From assembly GCA_964556255.1 (NCBI GenBank), contig CAZKVQ010000070.1:1-10587 (forward strand): DNA of 10,587 bases, given 5' to 3'. The first letter of the stretch is position 1. Each line of letters starts with the position of its first letter. Below, in pieces: positions 4,929-9,996 of the stretch. The position numbers were made by a program, and so were the translations under genes. The stretch is from JACJWR01 sp964556255 (GTDB lineage: Bacteria; Actinomycetota; Actinomycetes; S36-B12; UBA10799). Below the pieces are notes generated by a model. It was not told the DNA's origin. It did not search any database and saw only the letters and a program-made list of their open reading frames with translations.

Positions 4929-7315
4929 GCGACCCCTACGCCGACGGTTACGCCCTCTACTGGCAGGCCGGCTGGCGCGGAATCCTGCCGCTGCCGTATG
5001 CGAAGAAGAAGAACCCGCCCGCAGGGTTCACCGGCGCCACCGGCACCGACCCCACATTCCCCGACGTTCACGCATGGGCCGACGGCACTGGCGGCAACCA
5101 CAACATCTGCCTACGGATGCCCGCCAACATCATCGGAATCGACGTTGACGCCTACGGGGACAAAGCCGGCGCCATCACCCTCGCCTCCAGGGAAGAACAA
5201 TGGGGGCCGCTTCCACCGACGTGGCGTACCACCAGCCGCGACGACGGCATATCAGGCATCCGCCTCTACCGCATCCCTGAAGGTCTCGCGTGGCCCGGCG
5301 TTGTCGGCCCCGGCATCGAAACGGTGCGCCGCGACCACCGTTACGCCGTGGCCTGGCCGTCCATACATCCTGAGGGCGGCACCTATCGGTGGATCGACGC
5401 CGACGGCATCACCACCACCAGCGTCGTACCCGACCCGGACACCCTCCCGCTGCTGCCGCCCGCCTGGGTGGAAGGGCTCACCGCTGGTGTTATCGCCACC
5501 GAAGTCGAACGCAACACCATGGGCGAAGACAGGGCGATGCTGTGGATCGTCCGCCTGCCGCGAGCCACAGAGGACCCCTGCGCGCGGATGGCGAAGGCTG
5601 TGCAGCAGGCAATCGCAGATATCGACGGAGGAGCCCACGACGGAGCAACATCTGGCGCCGCACGGGTACTGCGCCTCGGCGCCGAACACCACCGGGGCGC
5701 AGTGGCGGCCATCAAAGGCGTCCGCGACGCCTTCACCGCCGAAGTCACCAGAACCGACCGAGCGCTGCTGGGCAAGACGCAGCGCAGCACCGACGAGGCT
5801 GACCGGGAATGGCGCGCCATCCTGAGATCCGGGGTAAACCTTGTCTCCGCTAACCCGTCCGAGGCTGACAGTTGCGACTGTGACGGCAGGCTAACCGCGG
5901 GCATCGTCGCGGCAGCACCGGCAAGCGACCCTGAGGCCACCGGAGGCCGCATAGACACGGGGCACGAGCAGTTACGCGACGGGGCGGCGTTCATCCTCGA
6001 CGCGCCCGACCGGCCGCCAGCGCTGTGGGGTTACGGGTCTGAAGTGTTGTGGGCCGAAGGCGAATCACTGATGATCGCCGGACCCCCCGGCGTCGGCAAG
6101 ACAACCCTCACCGGGCAACTGCTGCGCTGCCGCCTCGGGCTCCAGGAGGCGCTGCTCGGCTGGGGTGTCACACCGACCGCGAGCCGAGTTCTCTATCTGG
6201 CGATGGATCGCCCCTCCCAGATCGCCCGCAGCCTGCGGCGCCACTTCACCGAAGACGACCGCGACCCGCTCGCCAACCGGCTACGGGTGTGGGAAGGTCC
6301 GCCGCCGGGCGACGTCGCCGCTAACCCTGGGGTGCTGCATGCCCTGGCGACCCTCGCCGACGCCGACACCATCATCATCGACTCTGTCAAAGATGCCGCG
6401 ATCGGGCTATCCGACGACGAGACCGGCGCCGGATACAACAGGGCACGCCAGACCGCGCTAGCCAAAGGTGTGCAGGTCATCGAGCTGCACCATCAGACGA
6501 AGCGTGGACCCAACGGGGCCAAACCCACCCAGCTCGCAGACGTTTACGGGTCGGCATGGATCACCGCCGGCGCCGGTTCCGTCCTCCTGCTGTGGGGCCA
6601 GGCCGGTGACCCGGTGGTGACAATGACCCACCTGAAGCAGCCCGCCGACGATGTCGGACCGCTCACAATCATCCACGATCACGCCGCCGGAACGTCCGTG
6701 TTGGATTCGGCAATCGCCGACCTGCCGACACTGCTAGTCGCCAACCGGGCCAACGGGCTCACAGCGAAAGCCTCCGCCGCCCACATCTACAAAGCCGACG
6801 AGCCCGACGCGAACCAGATCGAGAAGATGCGCCGACGGCTCAACGGACTCGTTGAGCAGGGGCTGGCAACCAGGCAGGACGGTGTCCACGGCGGCGCGCA
6901 TCAGACGCCAACCCGCTACTTCCCGCCTGTGGATAACTCTCAGGGCGCTGCGATTCCGGACGGGAATCCCGTCCACGCCCCGTCCACGCAAGCCACGAAA
7001 GAGGGCACTTCTAGGCGTGGGCCCGTCCACGATCCCGTCCACGCGGGCACTGCGGGCGAACCGATCACGAACCGATCACGCCCGTCCACGGAAAGGGCCG
7101 ATTTACGCCTAGATCCCGTCCACGATCCCGTCCACGCCGTCCACGCGAGCCCCCGTCCACGCGAACACCCGCCTTTAGGCGGGGGTGTTCACGCTAGTGA
7201 TGCCGCCGAAACCGTGAACGGTGACGCGGCGATCCCACTGGGCGAATGTGACACCTGCGGGCTGCCATCAGTGACCAACCCCTGCTCCACCTGCCGCAAC
7301 CAAAGCCGCGCATGA
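4925..7315 (+). CDS. Primase-polymerase/helicase fusion (replication initiator)
   Basis: 796 residues. Residues 1-190 are an archaeo-eukaryotic primase/prim-pol domain: NIIGIDVDAYGDKAG carries the metal-binding D73-x-D75, and HRYAVAWPSIHPEGGTYRW matches the later prim-pol block. The usual S-G-x-x-H nucleotide motif reads S110-G-I-R-L-Y, without His. Residues 350-600 are a RecA-fold helicase ATPase of the RepA/DnaB type: Walker A GPPGVGKTT (386-394, K392) and Walker B DTIIIDS (D486). Residues about 625-680 look like a winged helix. Residues 683-746 are a low-complexity PVHDPVHA-like stretch whose DNA is a direct-repeat array. The tail has C775-x2-C778 and C787-x2-C790, a probable zinc ribbon. 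It should unwind and prime phage DNA. The start is an ATGA overlap. Confidence 0.88.
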   Translation: MSDPYADGYALYWQAGWRGILPLPYAKKKNPPAGFTGATGTDPTFPDVHAWADGTGGNHNICLRMPANIIGIDVDAYGDKAGAITLASREEQWGPLPPTWRTTSRDDGISGIRLYRIPEGLAWPGVVGPGIETVRRDHRYAVAWPSIHPEGGTYRWIDADGITTTSVVPDPDTLPLLPPAWVEGLTAGVIATEVERNTMGEDRAMLWIVRLPRATEDPCARMAKAVQQAIADIDGGAHDGATSGAARVLRLGAEHHRGAVAAIKGVRDAFTAEVTRTDRALLGKTQRSTDEADREWRAILRSGVNLVSANPSEADSCDCDGRLTAGIVAAAPASDPEATGGRIDTGHEQLRDGAAFILDAPDRPPALWGYGSEVLWAEGESLMIAGPPGVGKTTLTGQLLRCRLGLQEALLGWGVTPTASRVLYLAMDRPSQIARSLRRHFTEDDRDPLANRLRVWEGPPPGDVAANPGVLHALATLADADTIIIDSVKDAAIGLSDDETGAGYNRARQTALAKGVQVIELHHQTKRGPNGAKPTQLADVYGSAWITAGAGSVLLLWGQAGDPVVTMTHLKQPADDVGPLTIIHDHAAGTSVLDSAIADLPTLLVANRANGLTAKASAAHIYKADEPDANQIEKMRRRLNGLVEQGLATRQDGVHGGAHQTPTRYFPPVDNSQGAAIPDGNPVHAPSTQATKEGTSRRGPVHDPVHAGTAGEPITNRSRPSTERADLRLDPVHDPVHAVHASPRPREHPPLGGGVHASDAAETVNGDAAIPLGECDTCGLPSVTNPCSTCRNQSRA
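6928..6936 (-). promoter_or_regulatory. Perfect DnaA box (TTATCCACA)
   Basis: The + strand reads TGTGGATAA, the exact complement of the consensus DnaA box TTATCCACA. It lies within the prim-pol/helicase gene, 34 bases before the dense part of the GTCCACG array. In GC-rich coding DNA this relatively AT-rich 9-mer is uncommon, and its location next to the repeats is what makes it credible. Confidence 0.55.
7058..7079 (+). repeat. 11-bp perfect tandem repeat (GAACCGATCAC x2)
   Basis: Two back-to-back copies of GAACCGATCAC in the middle of the GTCCACG array. Eleven bases is not a multiple of three, so the copies encode different residues (EPIT and NRSR), again pointing to a DNA-level signal or recent slippage. 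Confidence 0.75.
7163..7190 (+). other. Strong hairpin at the end of the repeat array
   Basis: GAACACCCGCC pairs with GGCGGG and TGTTC around a TTTA loop, giving 11 base pairs with a two-G bulge on the 3' side. It lies inside the coding sequence, two bases after the last GTCCACG repeat. It could be a cruciform or primer-loading element of an origin, or an RNA pausing structure. Confidence 0.5.
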
Positions 7316-7707
7316 CCAGCGCCTGGGACGACCCGCAGCTGGCACTCTTCGCCGAACCATCGCGGCAGACCAACCGCACCCGCATCTGCCCCACCTGCAA
7401 ACAACCCATCCGACGGATCTGGCCCGGCGACCTGTGCTCCATCGCGCTAGACATCGATCCGGCGCCGACCACCCGGATCGCGGCACTAACTGCCATCATT
7501 GCCGGCACCCCAGCAGTCGCCGCCAAGATCACCAAACGTGACCGCGGCGCGGGACACGCCACCTCCTGGGTTCGGCTCACCGCCGACACGTTGGGCTCGC
7601 GCCACATCGCAGGGCTGCCCCACCACATCGCCCACCGCTGCGGAACCGTCAACCCGGCGCCGCCGGACGTCGACCTGATCGCCTACCCCGACCTGCCGCC
7701 GTTCTAG
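7312..7707 (+). CDS. Small zinc-motif protein with a sliding-clamp-binding-like peptide
   Basis: 131 residues of unknown family. The N-terminus MTSAWDDPQLALFAEP contains Q9-L-A-L-F13, close to the bacterial beta-clamp-binding consensus QL(S/D)LF, in an exposed acidic/Pro setting typical of such tails. C26-x2-C29 (CPTCKQPIRR), followed by C42, may bind zinc. The rest alternates Ala-rich helix (TRIAALTAIIAGTPAVAAK) and a His-containing C-terminal part (HIAGLPHHIAHRC). It starts in an ATGA overlap with the prim-pol/helicase gene, so it is probably a replisome accessory made in step with the helicase. Clamp binding is an inference from the motif alone. Confidence 0.72.
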   Translation: MTSAWDDPQLALFAEPSRQTNRTRICPTCKQPIRRIWPGDLCSIALDIDPAPTTRIAALTAIIAGTPAVAAKITKRDRGAGHATSWVRLTADTLGSRHIAGLPHHIAHRCGTVNPAPPDVDLIAYPDLPPF

Positions 7708-7719
7708 CCGAGGAGTCAC

Positions 7720-8499
7720 ATGTCCTGCATCATCTGCACCCGCCACCATCCCGGCCCCGACGGCAACTGCACCAAACTCTGCCGCCACCATCAGGCCACA
7801 TTCGGGCTGGTCTGCCCCGGATGTGTCGCCCGCATCCGGCGCGACCTGGACACCATCGCGGAAACGTGGACCGAATCCGTCTACGGGTCCATCTCGTGCG
7901 GCGGCTCGGGCGGCAGTGAACGTCCCCTGCCCGGCGGCACAGCGTGGATCTCGTGGCGGCACTCTGGTGGCCCGGGCGGGCAACTGTGGACGTCGGTCAC
8001 CGGCTGGGCTCGAGTGTGGATCGAGGACGGCGACCTGGCCCAACCTGACACGTTCGACCTGCTCACCGTGCTGATGTGGCTACGGGCCCACCTGGAACGT
8101 GACGGGGTGAAACATCCGGCGATCGATGAGGCCGCCGCCGAATGGTCCGACCACGCGCAGGAGGGTCGCCGCATCGTCGGCGATGTCGAATCGGGGCAGG
8201 TCATCCGCTGTCCCGGTGTCGCCGCAGAATGTGGCCGCCGGCTGCGGGTGGATGTGGGCAACCCTGACGAACCTGTCAGATGCCGCGACTGCGGCCACAC
8301 CTGGACGACGGCGCAGCTGCTGCGACGTGCCATGTACGACTCGGATGCGCCCGCCTGGCTGGATGGGGAAGCGGTCCGGTCGCTGGTCGGGGTTGACCCG
8401 TCAACGTTGCGGCGTTGGGCGCGGGCTGGACGCATCACCAGGGCCAACGGCAGATATCTGCTGTCCACGGTCATCTCAGCGGTCAGGGTCGCATCGTGA
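7720..8499 (+). CDS. Zinc-binding helix-turn-helix DNA-binding protein
   Basis: 259 residues with Shine-Dalgarno AGGAG (7711-7715). The N-terminus is Cys/His-dense: C3, C6, C17, C21, H23, C32 and C35, probably two zinc sites. A central Trp-rich part contains TAWISWRHSGGPGGQLWTS, and residues about 112-125 form a helix (FDLLTVLMWLRAHLE). A zinc ribbon follows, C164-x6-C171-x16-C188-x2-C191. Residues 213-250 (WLDGEAVRSLVGVDPSTLRRWARAGRI...RYLL) form a MerR/excisionase-like winged helix-turn-helix with the typical VDPSTLRRWARAG recognition turn. A regulatory or DNA-architectural role is likely; a replication-initiation accessory is possible given the neighbours. Its stop overlaps the GTG of the membrane-protein gene. 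Confidence 0.78.
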   Translation: MSCIICTRHHPGPDGNCTKLCRHHQATFGLVCPGCVARIRRDLDTIAETWTESVYGSISCGGSGGSERPLPGGTAWISWRHSGGPGGQLWTSVTGWARVWIEDGDLAQPDTFDLLTVLMWLRAHLERDGVKHPAIDEAAAEWSDHAQEGRRIVGDVESGQVIRCPGVAAECGRRLRVDVGNPDEPVRCRDCGHTWTTAQLLRRAMYDSDAPAWLDGEAVRSLVGVDPSTLRRWARAGRITRANGRYLLSTVISAVRVAS

Positions 8500-9293
8500 A
8501 GCCACCCACCCTGACACCCGACTCGGCCCGGTATTTGACCGTCCACGCCCCGCCCAGCCCGTTCCATCTGCGCCCGCTGCTGCCGTGGCTGTGCGGCCAG
8601 TCGGCTATCCGCTGGTATCTGGCGACCTGGCTCGGCGTGGCACTGTTGGCTGTCGGCACGGCAATGCTGGCCCCAGGCTGGCAGGGAATCGCAGCCGCGG
8701 CCCTGGTGCTCGCCCTGCCGTCGGTCAGGTTCTCGCTCACGCATGTCGTCCTCGTCGATATGGCCGCGCTTGGGCTCGCCACGACCTCGGCAGCACTCGC
8801 CGTCCACGGGTGGCTCATCCCGGCGCTCATCGTGGCGCTCATCGCAGGTGCGGCGAAAGAGTCGGCGCCCATCTTCGCTGCCCTGTTCGCCTGGAATCCG
8901 CTCCTACTCGCCGGGCTGGTCGTCCCACTCGTCGTGAAGCTCGCCAGGAAGCCTGGCAACGATGTGCTCGGAGATCCCGAACACGCCTGGATCTTGGCCC
9001 ACCCGATCAAGGCCGGCCGCAAGTATCACGCCCGGATGGTCGTCGACGCCATGCCTGTGCTGGTCACGCCGTGGGGCGCGTGCATCGTGGCGTTAGGAGC
9101 GCCCAGCGTCCGGCTGTTCGCGACCCTGGCGCTCGCCTACGCTCAACTGTTCGTCGCTACCGACACGGTGCGGCTGTACCAGTGGTCGGCGCCAGTAGTG
9201 GCTATCGCTGCGACGTCGGCAGTAGACCCGCGATGGTGGCCGCTCATGGTCATCGTGACCCTGTTCAACCCGTTCAGGGGCGACGGCGTGTGA
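8496..9293 (+). CDS. Polytopic membrane protein
   Basis: 265 residues starting at GTG 8496 in a GTGA overlap with the HTH gene. A cytoplasmic-looking N-terminus (about 35 residues) is followed by roughly seven or eight hydrophobic segments (about 40-60, 62-78, 83-103, 106-121, 124-148, 188-205, 207-225 and 232-247). A basic loop (KLARKPGNDV, HPIKAGRKYHARM) separates the two halves. LVDMAALG, AAKESAPIFAALF and DTVRLYQW followed by a hydrophobic segment vaguely recall GT-C-type membrane glycosyltransferases, but no catalytic residues can be assigned, so I do not claim that function. It is unusual in a replication region. It could alter the host envelope or act in superinfection exclusion. Confidence 0.75.
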   Translation: MKPPTLTPDSARYLTVHAPPSPFHLRPLLPWLCGQSAIRWYLATWLGVALLAVGTAMLAPGWQGIAAAALVLALPSVRFSLTHVVLVDMAALGLATTSAALAVHGWLIPALIVALIAGAAKESAPIFAALFAWNPLLLAGLVVPLVVKLARKPGNDVLGDPEHAWILAHPIKAGRKYHARMVVDAMPVLVTPWGACIVALGAPSVRLFATLALAYAQLFVATDTVRLYQWSAPVVAIAATSAVDPRWWPLMVIVTLFNPFRGDGV

Positions 9294-9337
9294 CTGCGCG
9301 TGTCGTTCCTTGACAAACCGTGCCCGCGCTGTCACTG

Positions 9338-9343
9338 TATGAT
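9338..9343 (+). promoter_or_regulatory. Candidate SigA-type -10 element (TATGAT)
   Basis: TATGAT fits the actinobacterial TAnnnT -10 element, 68 bases before the next start codon and in one of only three spacers over 100 bases. A consensus TTGACA occurs at 9310-9315, but the spacer is 22 bases, too long for normal sigma-70-type use. So the -35 is either different or dispensable, as is often true in mycobacteria. It would drive the 60-residue gene and the HNH gene. Confidence 0.4.
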
Positions 9344-9344
9344 T

Positions 9345-9360
9345 GTATTCGCAGGAATAC
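9345..9360 (+). promoter_or_regulatory. Operator-like inverted repeat (GTATTC-N4-GAATAC)
   Basis: A perfect 6-bp inverted repeat with a four-base centre (GCAG). It starts one base after the candidate -10 element and would cover the expected transcription start. This is the geometry of a repressor operator. The binding protein is unknown; the window's HTH proteins are candidates. Confidence 0.4.
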
Positions 9361-9365
9361 GCCCA

Positions 9366-9391
9366 GGTCACCCACGCACATGCGGGTGGCC
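9366..9391 (+). other. Leader hairpin upstream of the 60-residue gene
   Basis: GGTCACC pairs with GGTGGCC (one G-T pair) and CGC pairs with GCG, with a CA bulge and an ACAT loop. TGTTGTCATT follows, only mildly T-rich, and the Shine-Dalgarno GGAGG (9402-9406) lies 11 bases further on. It may be a weak terminator of the upstream operon or a leader structure affecting translation. Confidence 0.35.
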
Positions 9392-9410
9392 TGTTGTCAT
9401 TGGAGGCGCC

Positions 9411-9593
9411 ATGATGCTGCGAGTAGTCATCGGAAGCGTCTACGCGGAAGCAGACCTCGGCAACAAGGGCCAACTCGTCAGCCCCGAATACGTTGACACC
9501 CTGCTCAACCGCCTGACCGATGCGGCCATCAAGGGCTACACGACTAAGCGTGTCATCGCCGCCATGTCAGCGGAGGACGAGGCCGAGCAGTGA
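9411..9593 (+). CDS. Small protein of unknown function (60 aa)
   Basis: MMLRVVIGSVYAEADLGNKGQ, then a helical part (LVSPEYVDTLLNRLTDAAIKGYTTKRVIAAM) and an acidic end (SAEDEAEQ). Shine-Dalgarno GGAGG at 9402-9406 supports ATG 9411 or the adjacent ATG 9414. The frame is open upstream to a GTG at 9300 that would add a Cys-containing leader, but this lacks a ribosome-binding site and would cover the promoter-like elements. The stop overlaps the GTG of the HNH gene. No family recognised. Confidence 0.65.
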   Translation: MMLRVVIGSVYAEADLGNKGQLVSPEYVDTLLNRLTDAAIKGYTTKRVIAAMSAEDEAEQ

Positions 9594-9877
9594 CCGACCC
9601 GCGGCGCACCAACCGCTACCGAGTGCGGCGTGCCCAGTTCATCAAGGCCAGCGCCATGGTCTGCCACTGGTGCGGATGCCAAGTGTTCGACACAGTCCCA
9701 ACACGACACCCACGTAAGGCGACCGTTGACCATCTCGTCGAAGTCGACCGGGCATCGACCCTGGCGCTGGACGAGAGCCTGTGGGTGGTGGCGTGCGGAC
9801 AGTGCAACGCCAGCCGCGGCGCCACCTACGGCAACCGCAAGCGTGGCGCGATCCGCAACGCATCACGCAACTGGTGA
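9590..9877 (+). CDS. HNH endonuclease
   Basis: A 95-residue protein starting at GTG 9590 in a GTGA overlap. It has the zinc-bearing HNH layout: C25-x2-C28 (CHWCGC), the first catalytic block TVDHLVEVDR with D47-H48, and ACGQCNASRGA with C69-x2-C72 and N73 as the final block. The middle residue, normally Asn before LVLAC, is in the DESLWVVAC segment and is not Asn, so activity may be altered. In many phages HNH proteins of this size act with the terminase near cos or pac ends; others are free-standing homing enzymes. No terminase gene is in view, so I cannot choose. It is followed by a 119-base spacer with a gap and hairpins. Confidence 0.82.
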   Translation: MTDPRRTNRYRVRRAQFIKASAMVCHWCGCQVFDTVPTRHPRKATVDHLVEVDRASTLALDESLWVVACGQCNASRGATYGNRKRGAIRNASRNW

Positions 9878-9890
9878 AACCACCGGGGGT

Positions 9891-9916
9891 GGGGTCCGAC
9901 GCGAAAAACCGACCCC
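9891..9916 (+). other. Weak hairpin after the HNH gene
   Basis: GGGGTC (9891-9896) pairs with GACCCC (9911-9916) over a 14-base loop, 13 bases past the HNH stop. There is no T-tract, and the sequence becomes unknown at 9926, so a terminator cannot be confirmed. Confidence 0.3.
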
Positions 9917-9925
9917 GTCTACGAC

Positions 9926-9935
9926 NNNNNNNNNN
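9926..9935. other. Assembly gap (10 N)
   Basis: Ten N in the spacer between the HNH gene and the strong hairpin. Real length and content are unknown; an element such as a second terminator or promoter could be missing here. Confidence 0.95.
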
Positions 9936-9939
9936 ATCA

Positions 9940-9975
9940 GGAAGCCCCGAATGTCTCCATGCGTTCGGGGCTTCC
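9940..9975 (+). terminator. Strong 12-bp hairpin, terminator-like, before the zinc-knuckle gene
   Basis: GGAAGCCCCGAA (9940-9951) and TTCGGGGCTTCC (9964-9975) are perfect complements around the 12-base loop TGTCTCCATGCG. It is the strongest inverted repeat I see. No T-tract follows on either strand, but actinobacterial terminators often lack one. The loop bases CTCCATG (9955-9961) are also complementary to CATGGAG (9982-9988), which contains the next gene's Shine-Dalgarno core, so it may be a translational control element instead. Confidence 0.55.
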
Positions 9976-9984
9976 GCATGCCAT

Positions 9985-9990
9985 GGAGGA
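9985..9990 (+). promoter_or_regulatory. Shine-Dalgarno sequence (GGAGGA) of the zinc-knuckle gene
   Basis: GGAGGA lies six bases before ATG 9997. It fixes that start and can pair with the loop of the preceding hairpin. Confidence 0.7.
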
Positions 9991-9996
9991 AACTAA

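Larger units (their letters stand above)
6884..7161 (+). repeat. Iteron-like direct repeats (GTCCACG x10) inside the helicase gene
   Basis: GTCCACG occurs at 6884, 6971, 6982, 7025, 7037, 7084, 7118, 7130, 7139 and 7155, always on the + strand. Eight copies extend to CCCGTCCACG (all except those at 6884 and 7139). The pairs at 7025/7037 and 7118/7130 are 12 bases apart with the same spacer. Copies fall in all three reading frames: seven read Val-His, two Pro-Ser-Thr, one Arg-Pro-Arg. So the DNA word and not the peptide appears to be conserved. Elsewhere in the window I find only seven copies on both strands together. Confidence 0.85.

Noticed and set aside
6884..7161. CRISPR array or tandem-repeat minisatellite
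   Set aside because: Units are only 7 to 10 bases with irregular spacing from 9 to 87 bases and lie inside an intact coding frame, so neither a repeat-spacer array nor a regular satellite fits.
7881..8807. 308-codon - strand open frame
   Set aside because: Antisense shadow of the zinc/HTH and membrane-protein genes; its product is Arg/Ser/Gly-rich with no domain.
8126..9313. 395-codon + strand open frame in another phase
   Set aside because: Arg/Pro/Ala-rich translation overlapping two supported genes; typical frame shadow at high GC.
9310..9315. TTGACA as the -35 of the candidate promoter
   Set aside because: The distance to TATGAT is 22 bases, well beyond the usual 16-19, so I do not pair them with confidence.
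9300..9410. GTG start at 9300 giving a CPRCHC-containing N-terminal extension of the 60-residue protein
   Set aside because: No ribosome-binding site before 9300, a strong one before 9411, and the extension would cover promoter and operator-like sequences. Kept as a minor alternative.
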